A stretch of DNA of 14,345 nucleotides from Solirubrobacterales bacterium (lineage in GTDB: Bacteria; Actinomycetota; Thermoleophilia; Solirubrobacterales; Solirubrobacteraceae), in contig JAFAZB010000477.1 of NCBI GenBank assembly GCA_019240015.1, positions 1 through 14,345 on the forward strand. Direction: 5' to 3'. Within the stretch, counting starts at the first letter, position 1; every line of letters begins with the position of its first letter. The position numbers and the translations under genes were made by a program. This document shows, in pieces, positions 7,401 through 12,599 of the stretch. Below the pieces are notes generated by a model. The model was not told the origin of the DNA. It did no database searches and worked only from the letters and a program-made list of their open reading frames with translations.

Positions 7401-8605
7401 AGGAGCTGGTCGGCGGCGGTCAGATGACGATCGTCAACCGCACGGTGCCGCTGGCACTCGAGACGCTCGGCTACGGCGATGAGCAGATCGAGCAGATCGT
7501 GGCGTACGTGAACGAGCACGGGACGATCATCGGCGCGCCCGAGCTCGACGAAGCGCATCTGCCGGTGTTCGACGTCGCGGTCGGCGAGCGAGCGATCTCG
7601 CACATGGGCCACATCAAGATGATGGGCGCGGTGCAGCCGTTCATCTCGGGTGCGATCTCAAAGACGGTCAACCTGCCCGAATCCGCGACCGTCGAGGACA
7701 TCGCCGAGGCCTACATCGAGGGATGGAATCTGGGGATCAAGGCGCTGGCGATTTACCGGGACGGCTCGAAGACCGCCCAGGCGCTGCGCACCGACGCGCA
7801 GCGCGACGATCCGGTGCCGGCCGAGGCGCAGATCGAGCGGGCGGTCGCCGAGGCGCTCGCAAAGGCGCCGCCGAAGCGCCGACGGATGCCGAGGGAGCGT
7901 CAGTCGATCACGCACAAGTTCTCGATCGGGGGCCACGAGGGCTACATCACGGCCGGGATGTACGACGACGGATCGGTCGGCGAGATCTTCCTCACCGACA
8001 TCGGCAAGGAGGGCTCGACGCTGCGCGGGATGATGAACTCGTTCGCGACCGCGATCTCGATCTCGCTTCAGTACGGCGTGCCGCTGGAGACCCTGGTGCG
8101 CAAGTTCAGCTACATGCGCTTCGAGCCCGAAGGCATGACCTCGAACCCGGAGATCCCGTTCGCCAAGTCGATGCCCGACTACATCATGCGCTGGCTGGCC
8201 TCGCGCTTCCTGGACGTCGAGCTCCAGGAGGAGCTCGGGATCCTGACGCCGGCGGTGCGGGCTCGGCAGAGCGCCCAGAACACCGCCAGCTCGCGCGTGA
8301 GCGACACCGCTGGCCCGGCGATCGACCAAGAGAACGAGCACGGCTCGCCGGGCAACGGCAACGGCGGCGGGTCCGGTGCGGACGGCGGAGCGGGCGCGGG
8401 CCCGGGTTCCGGCTCGGGAGCGGGCGGCGCATCCGCCACCCCCGTGCCGCCCACCGTGGCGCTCACCGACGATCCGCCGGTGCTCCCCGCGGTCCGCAAG
8501 GGCCTCGATCTCGGTCCCGCCTGTCAGCAGTGCGGCGGCATGATGCAGCGCACCGGCAGCTGCTACACGTGCTCCAGCTGCGGCTTCAACACCGGCTGCG
8601 GGTAG
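4493..8605 (+). CDS. nrdJ: Vitamin B12-dependent (class II) ribonucleoside-diphosphate reductase, intein-containing precursor
   Basis: The enzyme reduces ribonucleotides to deoxyribonucleotides in the cytoplasm, using adenosylcobalamin to form a thiyl radical. The precursor has 1370 residues; removing the intein (361-760) leaves a 970-residue enzyme. Extein landmarks are C154 in ASACFILSV (first redox cysteine), N359-P360 joined after splicing to C761-S-E763 (the N-x-C-x-E active site, with C761 as radical cysteine), C772 in DDSACNLASLN (partner redox cysteine), and APTGTISFLMDCDTTG further on. After SYMRFEPEGMTSNPEIPFAK comes a Gly/Ser/Ala-rich linker (about 1280-1312). The C-terminal tail has cysteines 1344, 1347, 1357, 1360, 1363 and 1369 and ends CGFNTGCG. 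This zinc-ribbon-like tail probably re-reduces the active-site disulfide. The role assignments follow the well-studied Thermotoga class II enzyme. ppk2 follows after 39 nt. The start is supported by a GAGGAG site. Confidence 0.97.
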   Translation: MAHTPQTPLTAGARTGEGLSIRRYFSTPGEHPFDAVEWESRDARIGQGDKVSFEQREVEFPKSWSQNATNIVAQKYFRGQLGSPSRERSVKEMIGRVAGTIAGWGRERGYFASREDAESFEAELIHILLHQMAAFNSPVWFNVGFEESPQASACFILSVEDDIESILAWNTKEGKIFRGGSGSGINLSKIRGSMEPLSRGGTASGPVSFMRGADAWAGTIKSGGKTRRAAKMVVLDVDHPDIRDFIWCKAKEEEKAAALRDAGFDMSIDGEGFFSIQYQNANNSVRVTDEFMRAVESDEDWHLLARRTGEPIGEPIPARQLMKEIAEAAWRCADPGVQYDTTINQWHTCPNSGRINASNPCFPGDARVHTTRGLMPIAELVERGEAGEDVRVYTHRATAEQPADGVVATAPIAFMRNGVSPVVRLRFANGAELRCTPNHRIWTLNRGYVRAEELEARDQVLLNDSPTLATDASWELPVKVHATAKSFHRGGTVTHKQLPDRWSEGLGELTGHLIGDGCLTDAQTQWVYGGDDLDDGLADSHEGLLTELVGGVSRQLMANQTVQLRVGSDAVRQLFSGLGVTTGRAHQKRVPEAIFVAPVEVQAAFLRGLFGADGCVARVEAGGKATRYAGLGSRSERLLRDVQRLLSTFGIRGRIYRTSDAEHPSFSYTRNDGTRIEYQSREAFDLRITGSDLERFAAAIGFSTPRKNAALATLIGQTSRYQTKAGTRLVSREDDGQEHVYNLTEPLHHSYIVDGFVVANCSEYMHVDDSACNLASLNLMKFRRADGSLDVESFEHAVDIVLLAQEIIVSPSSYPTEEIARNARAFRQLGLGYANLGAYLMANGVPYDSDAGRGTAAAITALMTGRAYLGSARVAAAIGPYERYTENREAHNAVMRMHRDASYAIPDSTCADTALLEASRSAWDEAVRAGDQHGYRNAQATVLAPTGTISFLMDCDTTGVEPDFSLVKFKELVGGGQMTIVNRTVPLALETLGYGDEQIEQIVAYVNEHGTIIGAPELDEAHLPVFDVAVGERAISHMGHIKMMGAVQPFISGAISKTVNLPESATVEDIAEAYIEGWNLGIKALAIYRDGSKTAQALRTDAQRDDPVPAEAQIERAVAEALAKAPPKRRRMPRERQSITHKFSIGGHEGYITAGMYDDGSVGEIFLTDIGKEGSTLRGMMNSFATAISISLQYGVPLETLVRKFSYMRFEPEGMTSNPEIPFAKSMPDYIMRWLASRFLDVELQEELGILTPAVRARQSAQNTASSRVSDTAGPAIDQENEHGSPGNGNGGGSGADGGAGAGPGSGSGAGGASATPVPPTVALTDDPPVLPAVRKGLDLGPACQQCGGMMQRTGSCYTCSSCGFNTGCG
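5573..6772 (+). mobile_element. Intein with LAGLIDADG homing endonuclease, inside nrdJ
   Basis: A 400-residue in-frame intein occupies precursor residues 361-760. It starts with the splicing nucleophile C361 in CFPGDARVHTTRGLM (block A). Block B is ELRCTPNHRIW with T436 and H439. Two dodecapeptide endonuclease motifs are intact: LTGHLIGDG (509-517) and LRGLFGADG (606-614), each with its acidic residue (D516, D613). Blocks F and G are VYNLTEPLHHSYIVDGFVVA then N760, followed by the +1 residue C761. The penultimate residue is Ala instead of the usual His, a variation seen in some active inteins. Splicing would join NASNP to CSEYM and restore the reductase active site. The endonuclease domain appears complete, so the element may still be mobile. 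No frameshift or stop is seen. Confidence 0.96.
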
Positions 8606-8632
8606 CGCCTGGCGCGCGCCTGCCCGCTGCGG

Positions 8633-8638
8633 TAGCGT
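8633..8638 (+). promoter_or_regulatory. Candidate -10 box of a leaderless ppk2 promoter
   Basis: TAGCGT fits the TANNNT pattern and ends 6 nt before the ATG at 8645. Transcription would then start at or within a base or two of the start codon, as in leaderless actinobacterial messages. No Shine-Dalgarno site is visible before this ATG, which agrees. The pattern is short and can arise by chance; read-through from nrdJ is also possible. Confidence 0.3.
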
Positions 8639-8644
8639 CGCGTC

Positions 8645-9487
8645 ATGGCGACGGTCGAGGATGGGTGGCATCGTCCCACGCCCGCCGGGCCCGAGATCGA
8701 GCCGCGTAAGCTCGACAAGCGAGGCTACGAGAAGGAGCTCGAGCGCCTGCAGGTGGAGCTCGTGCGCCTCCAGGACTGGACCGTTTACAAGGGCCTCAAG
8801 ATCGTGGTGGTGTTTGAGGGTCGGGACACCGCCGGCAAGGGCGGAACGATCAAGCGGATCACGGAGAAGACGAACCCCCGCGTGGTGCGGACCGTCGCGC
8901 TCGGCACCCCGACCGAACGCGAGCGCACCCAGTGGTACTTCCAGCGCTACGTCGCCCACCTCCCCGCCGCCGGCGAGATCGTCCTGTTCGACCGCAGCTG
9001 GTACAACCGCGCCGGCGTCGAGCACGTGATGGGCTTCTGCACCCAGAACGAGTACGAGGAGTTCATGCGGACGTGCCCGCAGTTCGAGCGTGACCTGCTG
9101 CGTTCCGGGATCATCCTGATCAAGTACTGGCTGTCGGTCAGCGATGAGGAGCAGGAGCGGCGCTTCAAGGCGCGTCTGAACGACCCGGCGAAGCAGTGGA
9201 AGCTCAGTGGCATGGACCTCGAGGCCCGCAGGCGCTGGGTCGACTACGCGGAGGCGAAGGACGACATGTTTGCCTACACCGACACGAGAGAGTCGCCGTG
9301 GTATGTGGTCGAGGCCGACGACAAGCGCACGATGCGGCTGAACCTGATCAGCCATCTGCTGAGCCTGATCCCCCACGAGGACGTCCCGCGGGAGAAGATC
9401 AAGCTGCCGCCGAGACAGAGCCGGGCATACGTGAGGCCACCGCAAAGCGACCAGAACTACGTCCCGGCGCGATACCGGGTCGGTTAG
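8645..9487 (+). CDS. ppk2: Polyphosphate kinase 2 family protein (PPK2)
   Basis: The 280-residue protein has the single-domain length of PPK2 enzymes, which move phosphate between inorganic polyphosphate and nucleotides. It contains the P-loop EGRDTAGKGGTIKRI (58-72), the Walker B-like IVLFDRSWYNRAGVE (112-126) and the lid region KQWKLSGMDLEARRRW (183-198). PSPWY-like and YVVEADDKRTMRLN (about 217-233) follow, as usual for the family. It has no signal peptide or membrane segment and should be cytosolic. It lies 39 nt downstream of nrdJ on the same strand, and a HAD hydrolase starts 17 nt after its stop. Nucleotide preference (ADP/GDP versus AMP) cannot be read with certainty. A link to nucleotide supply for the reductase is attractive but inferred from position only. 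Confidence 0.93.
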   Translation: MATVEDGWHRPTPAGPEIEPRKLDKRGYEKELERLQVELVRLQDWTVYKGLKIVVVFEGRDTAGKGGTIKRITEKTNPRVVRTVALGTPTERERTQWYFQRYVAHLPAAGEIVLFDRSWYNRAGVEHVMGFCTQNEYEEFMRTCPQFERDLLRSGIILIKYWLSVSDEEQERRFKARLNDPAKQWKLSGMDLEARRRWVDYAEAKDDMFAYTDTRESPWYVVEADDKRTMRLNLISHLLSLIPHEDVPREKIKLPPRQSRAYVRPPQSDQNYVPARYRVG

Positions 9488-9504
9488 TCGCCCTGCGGCA
9501 CGCG

Positions 9505-10188
9505 ATGGCCGTGCGCGCGCTCGTGTTCGATGTGTTCGGGACCCTGGTGGACTGGCGCGCCGGGATCGCGGCGGCTTTCCGCGCGAGCGGAGTCTCGGGA
9601 GATCCGGAGGAGCTGGCGGACGCATGGCGCGCGAGGTACCGCCCGATCCTGACCGAGGTCAACGACGGCGCGCGGCCGTGGGGGAACTTCGACGAGCTCC
9701 ATCTGGCGACGCTGGACGATCTGCTCGGCGAGCGCGGGGTCGACCTCCCGAGCGATCGGCGACACCGGCTGGTGGACGCGTGGCACCGGCTGAGCCCGTG
9801 GCCGGACGTTCGGGCGGGGCTCGAGGCGCTGCGCCGCGGGCGCGTCACCGCAGCGCTCTCCAACGGCCACACGGCGCTACTCGTCGATCTCGCGCGCCAC
9901 GGCGATCTGCGGTTTGACTGCCTGATCTCCGCCGAGCTGGCACACGTCTACAAGCCCGCGCCCGCGGTGTATGAGACCGGAGCGCGCCTGCTCGGCGTCG
10001 ATCCCGCCGAGCTGATGCTGGTGGCCGCCCACCCGTGGGACCTCCAAGGCGCCCGCGCGGCTGGCCTTCAGTCCGCGTTCATCGACCGGCCGCTGGAGTA
10101 CGGACCCGGCTCACCCGCTCGCGAGGACCCCGACGCCACAGAGTCGGTCGGCGACCTTCACGAGCTGGCCGCGCGGTTGGCGCCCTGA
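9505..10188 (+). CDS. Type II haloacid dehalogenase-like HAD hydrolase
   Basis: A 227-residue HAD-superfamily hydrolase. ALVFDVFGTLVDW contains the nucleophile D9 and T13; R42 falls where haloacid dehalogenases have the substrate arginine; ALSNGHTALL has S119 and N120; VYKPAPAVYE has K150 and Y156; VAAHPWDLQGARAAG has D179. Length and the FGTLVDW motif match L-2-haloacid dehalogenases, which cleave carbon-halogen bonds through an aspartyl ester. The residue matching Asn177 of the studied enzyme is His176 and the Ser175 position is Ala, as in many family members of unknown substrate, so a phosphatase role is possible. The open frame extends upstream into ppk2, but similarity begins at the ATG at 9505. 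It is 17 nt after ppk2, with no clear Shine-Dalgarno site. It converges on the VOC gene with 6 nt between stops. Confidence 0.88.
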   Translation: MAVRALVFDVFGTLVDWRAGIAAAFRASGVSGDPEELADAWRARYRPILTEVNDGARPWGNFDELHLATLDDLLGERGVDLPSDRRHRLVDAWHRLSPWPDVRAGLEALRRGRVTAALSNGHTALLVDLARHGDLRFDCLISAELAHVYKPAPAVYETGARLLGVDPAELMLVAAHPWDLQGARAAGLQSAFIDRPLEYGPGSPAREDPDATESVGDLHELAARLAP

Positions 10189-10194
10189 GGCGCG

Positions 10195-10638
10195 CTATTC
10201 GGACTGGAACAGCGCCAGGGTGTTGCCATCGGGATCCTTGAACCAGGCCGATTTGCCTACGCCGGCGGTGGTCGCGACGTGCTCGATCGTCTTGAGCTTC
10301 GGGAAGTCGTAATCCTCGAACACCACGCCCCGAGCAACCAGTTCTCGGACGTCGCGCTCGACGTCGGTTGACCAGAACCGGACCTGCGTGTGATCGGCCT
10401 GGTTGGGGCCGGGACGCCCGTAGACGAGCAAGGTGGCGCCGTCGGCGGCTTCGAACACCAAGTGGTTCGGGATCGTCTCGGCGGACAGCTTCAACCCGAC
10501 CTGCTGCTCATAGAACTCCTGGCTCCGCTCCAGGTCGGCGCTGCAGAGCACCGCCGAGATGCTGCTCGCGCTCAGCCCCGCGGCGTGGTTGTCGACTGCG
10601 TCGGTGGCCGTCTTCGCGGTCCTGTCGGCTGCGTTCAT
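10195..10638 (-). CDS. VOC superfamily (glyoxalase/bleomycin-resistance fold) protein
   Basis: The 147-residue protein carries one VOC-type domain from about residue 26 to 146. Visible marks are AVLCSADLERSQEFYEQQVG (29-48), where strand and helix of the first beta-alpha-beta unit lie, NHLVFEAADGATLLVYG (58-74), and SAWFKDPDGNTLALFQ (130-145), the typical end of the family. Members bind metal and act on small molecules, for example as glyoxalases, dioxygenases or drug-binding proteins; the substrate here is unknown. An upstream in-frame ATG at 10665 exists, but GGAGAG (plus-strand 10646-10651) sits 7 nt before the ATG at 10638, so the shorter start is chosen. It is divergent from a MarR regulator across an AT-rich palindrome, so MarR probably controls it. 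Confidence 0.88.
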   Translation of the reverse strand: MNAADRTAKTATDAVDNHAAGLSASSISAVLCSADLERSQEFYEQQVGLKLSAETIPNHLVFEAADGATLLVYGRPGPNQADHTQVRFWSTDVERDVRELVARGVVFEDYDFPKLKTIEHVATTAGVGKSAWFKDPDGNTLALFQSE

Positions 10639-10645
10639 TTCGATC

Positions 10646-10651
10646 CTCTCC
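10646..10651 (-). promoter_or_regulatory. Ribosome-binding site deciding the VOC gene start
   Basis: On the minus strand GGAGAG precedes the ATG at 10638 by 7 nt. The alternative ATG at 10665 has no such site, so translation from 10638 is favoured. Confidence 0.7.
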
Positions 10652-10696
10652 GGGGTGGTCCACATTCGTCCGTGGGTCCGACCGCCCTCCTGCTAT

Positions 10697-10722
10697 ATTA
10701 TTTGTCTGGCAAGATAAATAAT
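10697..10722. promoter_or_regulatory. Near-palindromic operator, probable MarR binding site between divergent VOC and marR-type genes
   Basis: This 26-bp site has arms ATTATTTGTCT and AAGATAAATAAT around a GGC-type centre. Eleven of thirteen mirrored positions are complementary; only positions 8/19 and 12/15 do not match. The size, the TTG...CAA core and the location between a MarR gene and its divergent neighbour fit a MarR dimer operator. It lies in the most AT-rich patch of the right part and overlaps -10-like sequences, such as TATATT at 10694-10699 on the plus strand and TAATAT on the minus strand. Repression of both genes by MarR, relieved by a ligand, is the expected logic but is inferred. 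Confidence 0.65.
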
Positions 10723-10739
10723 GCACCCGGCATCGCCTC

Positions 10740-11210
10740 TTGTCAACCCCACCAAATCGACGCTCTGCCCCTGACCCTCGGGAGGCGTGGTGCCGCCTGC
10801 TGTCCGTGTCCTCCCGCGTACTGCGCGAGCTCGACCGGGAGCTCGATGCGCACGACCGGATCACGATCACCGAGTTCGACGTCCTGATCACGCTTGAGAA
10901 CGAGCCCGCGCGCCAGCTCCGCATGACCGAACTGGCGCGCGCGACGATGCTCTCCTCGGGCGGCATGACCCGTCTCGTCAGCCGGCTCGAGGGCCGCGGA
11001 CTACTCCGCCGGACCCCCGACCCGGATGACGCGCGCGCGTTCCGCGCAACGCTCACGGGGGACGGGCGGCGGAAGCTCGCGCAGGCGAGGGTCACTCACG
11101 ACGCCGTGCTCACGCGGATGATCGCGCCCGCGCTGACCGTCGCCGAGCTCCGGGCGCTCGAACGGACCCTCGGCAAGCTCGTCGATCGCGGCGATCCGCC
11201 AGCGTCGTGA
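10740..11210 (+). CDS. MarR-family transcriptional regulator
   Basis: The 156-residue protein has the MarR winged-helix arrangement. Helix 1 begins at REAWCRLLSVSSRVL (14-28). ITEFDVLITLENEP (43-56) leads into the DNA-binding domain, with LRMTELARATMLSSGGMTRL (60-79) as helix-turn-helix and the wing marked by RTPDPDDARAFRATLTGDGR (91-110), including the conserved D-x-R pair. A C-terminal dimerisation helix follows. The start is uncertain: a stop (TAA, 10719-10721) precedes the frame and the only start codon before helix 1 is TTG at 10740. There is no Shine-Dalgarno site. An ATG at 10721 is in another frame and stops after 17 codons. It probably represses itself and the divergent VOC gene through the palindrome at 10697-10722. 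It converges on the DUF4097 gene with 18 nt between ends. Confidence 0.88.
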   Translation: MSTPPNRRSAPDPREAWCRLLSVSSRVLRELDRELDAHDRITITEFDVLITLENEPARQLRMTELARATMLSSGGMTRLVSRLEGRGLLRRTPDPDDARAFRATLTGDGRRKLAQARVTHDAVLTRMIAPALTVAELRALERTLGKLVDRGDPPAS

Positions 11211-11228
11211 CCACTGGGCGCCGGTGTA

Positions 11229-11966
11229 TCACGCGGCGCTGAACACCCGCACGTCGCCGCTCACCGTCTTGCTGCGGACGACCACCGTCGGGCCACCGCG
11301 CTCACCCGGTGTATCGGAGAGCGGGACCTCTGAGCTGAGCACGCCCGAGGCCGATCCCGCATCGAGGTCGATGGCGGTGCCGCGGGCGATACCGAGCTCG
11401 ACGTCGCCGGAGACGCTCTGCACCGTCACGTGGCCCTCGCGCAGCGAGCCTACGTGCACATCGCCGGAGACCGACTTGACCGACACGGAGCCGTCGACCG
11501 ACCCGGCGGCGATGTCGCCGGACACCGTCTGCGCCGTCAGGCCGCCGGTCACGCGGGCCAGCCGCACATCGCCGCTAACGGTCTTCACGGTGGCCTGGCC
11601 CTCGACCGCGCCGTTGACCTCGACGTGTCCTGCGGCGGACTTCGTCTCGAGGCCGCCGAACATCCCGTCGAGCGTCGCGCGGCCGGCGGCGGTCACGATC
11701 TCTACGCGCGTCCGGTGCGGGACACGGGCCCGAACGCTGAGCGAGCCGCCGATGCGATCAAACAGGCCGATCAACGACTTGCTCTCCCGCTGGACGAGGA
11801 GCCGCTCGCCGGCTAGCTCGACCTTGGTGCCCTCGACGAGCTTCTGTGAGCCTTCGAGCGTCACGGTCGACTCGTCGCCGTCGACGGTGACGATCTCGAC
11901 CTCGCAAACGGGGACCCTGACCGCGAGCCGGACCGGCTGGGGGGTGGCGAAGCGCTGCTCGACCAT
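11229..11966 (-). CDS. DUF4097 family beta-repeat protein
   Basis: The 245-residue protein is rich in beta-strand repeats. VSGD occurs at residues 130, 148, 166, 185 and 235, the first four at 18-19-residue steps, as in a right-handed beta-helix or stacked beta-sheet. Residues 1-90 form a less regular start (FATPQPVRLAVRVPV, SLSVRARVPHRTRVEIVTA). There is no signal peptide or membrane segment, so unlike many annotated 'putative adhesins' of this family it is likely cytoplasmic. An AAGGAGG site lies 7 nt before the ATG at 11966, which is preferred over a TTG two codons upstream. It follows the RHH gene by 71 nt on the same strand and is probably co-transcribed with it. Its molecular role is unknown. 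Confidence 0.85.
   Translation of the reverse strand: MVEQRFATPQPVRLAVRVPVCEVEIVTVDGDESTVTLEGSQKLVEGTKVELAGERLLVQRESKSLIGLFDRIGGSLSVRARVPHRTRVEIVTAAGRATLDGMFGGLETKSAAGHVEVNGAVEGQATVKTVSGDVRLARVTGGLTAQTVSGDIAAGSVDGSVSVKSVSGDVHVGSLREGHVTVQSVSGDVELGIARGTAIDLDAGSASGVLSSEVPLSDTPGERGGPTVVVRSKTVSGDVRVFSAA
11400..11579 (-). repeat. Degenerate tandem coding repeat (54-57 bp) in the DUF4097 gene
   Basis: The VSGDV/I codons recur with plus-strand copies starting at 11400, 11457, 11511 and 11565, that is, at 57, 54 and 54 bp. Plus-strand cores read GTCGCCGGAGAC or close variants. The repeat is conserved at protein level and partly at DNA level, which suggests growth by internal duplication. A fifth VSGDV, at 11250-11264, stands apart. 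Confidence 0.75.
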
Positions 11967-11973
11967 CGTCAAA

Positions 11974-11980
11974 CCTCCTT
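11974..11980 (-). promoter_or_regulatory. Strong ribosome-binding site of the DUF4097 gene
   Basis: On the minus strand AAGGAGG precedes the ATG at 11966 by 7 nt. It is the strongest Shine-Dalgarno site in the window and contrasts with the upstream RHH gene, which has none. Confidence 0.8.
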
Positions 11981-12037
11981 CGTGGGCGGAGCGGGGTGGG
12001 AAGCGTGACGACTGTTGACAAGCACGTGGACTCCTTT

Positions 12038-12493
12038 TCAGTTCCGGCCGTAGCCGGTCAGGCGGTAACGGGTGCTGCCGACAGGGGGACGTGGCTCGAG
12101 CATGCGGCTGACCGCCTGCACGAGCCAGGTGTTGACCGAGACGCCGTCGGCGCTCGCGGCCGCGTCGAGCCGCGACTTGAGGCTCTCCGGCAGGCGCAGC
12201 GTGATCCGCGCGCTGAACGCTTCGTCCACACCATCCGCCGGGGCCGGCGTCGCGTCGTCGACGTAGACGAGCTCGGGCTCGCCGCCGGCGATCCGCACTT
12301 CGACGCTGCCCCGTTCGAGTTGAGACGAGAGCTCGAGCGCGGCCTCGGTCAGCGCCTCCTGGAGCCGCCGGCCAAGCGAGGACTCGAGCGCCCCGGCGAG
12401 TAGCTCGGCTGCACGAGCCGTCGACTCGTCGCCCACCGCGGCCACCCGCGCGAGGTCTTCGCAGATTGCTTGGACATACCCATCGAGTTGCAT
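12038..12493 (-). CDS. Ribbon-helix-helix (HicB/Arc-like) DNA-binding protein
   Basis: The 151-residue protein has a helical N-terminal part (1-60), a short beta-like stretch (SVEVRIAGGEPELVYVDD, 63-80), a Pro/Ala linker and a C-terminal ribbon-helix-helix domain. The ribbon is SARITLRLPE (95-103 region), helix A ESLKSRLDAAASADG, and helix B SVNTWLVQAVSRML (119-132). RHH dimers insert the ribbon into the DNA major groove and bind short repeated boxes cooperatively. Such proteins are often labelled 'HicB family antitoxin', but no HicA toxin gene is present here; the neighbour is a DUF4097 gene, so a toxin-antitoxin role is not supported. The ATG lies at the edge of an operator array and has no Shine-Dalgarno site, which agrees with a leaderless message. 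Self-repression is likely. Confidence 0.85.
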   Translation of the reverse strand: MQLDGYVQAICEDLARVAAVGDESTARAAELLAGALESSLGRRLQEALTEAALELSSQLERGSVEVRIAGGEPELVYVDDATPAPADGVDEAFSARITLRLPESLKSRLDAAASADGVSVNTWLVQAVSRMLEPRPPVGSTRYRLTGYGRN

Positions 12494-12544
12494 GACGTCA
12501 GTATGACGTCATAACGACGTCGCTGTCAAGTCAAGGTGACGTCA
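12493..12544. promoter_or_regulatory. Operator array: five 8-bp boxes at exact 11-bp period upstream of the RHH gene
   Basis: TGACGTCA occurs perfectly at 12493-12500, 12504-12511 and 12537-12544. CGACGTCG at 12515-12522 keeps the central GACGTC, and TCAAGTCA at 12526-12533 matches six of eight positions. All five start 11 bp apart (12493, 12504, 12515, 12526, 12537), close to one DNA turn, so they face the same side of the helix. The array covers the predicted -35, spacer, -10 and start site of the RHH gene. RHH repressors such as Arc, MetJ and omega bind series of short boxes, so the RHH protein is the obvious candidate ligand. The box pattern is seen; the binding partner is inferred. Confidence 0.8.
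12500..12529 (-). promoter_or_regulatory. Predicted promoter of the RHH-DUF4097 pair, leaderless
   Basis: On the minus strand a perfect -35 hexamer TTGACA (plus-strand 12524-12529) is followed after 18 nt by CATACT (12500-12505), a 4 of 6 match to the -10. Transcription is expected at about 12493, which is the A of the start codon. The message would thus be leaderless, in keeping with the absence of a Shine-Dalgarno site. Confidence 0.6.
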
Positions 12545-12599
12545 CAGGGCGGCCCGCCAAGGCCGTGAACTGCGGACGGCGCGATTTCCTAGAAAGACC

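Noticed and set aside
8606..8644. Rho-independent terminator between nrdJ and ppk2
   Set aside because: The GC palindrome GGCGCGCGCC is present, but no T-tract follows it.
7658..9625. Long minus-strand open frame (655 residues) antisense to nrdJ, ppk2 and the HAD gene
   Set aside because: It spans three clear genes on the other strand and contains no recognisable domain; the openness follows from high GC.
12038..12493. HicAB toxin-antitoxin module
   Set aside because: Only the RHH half is present. The neighbouring gene is DUF4097, not a small HicA-like RNA-binding toxin.
12493..12544. TGACGTCA as a eukaryotic cAMP-response element
   Set aside because: The identity of the 8-mer is coincidental; the setting is a bacterial promoter of an RHH gene.
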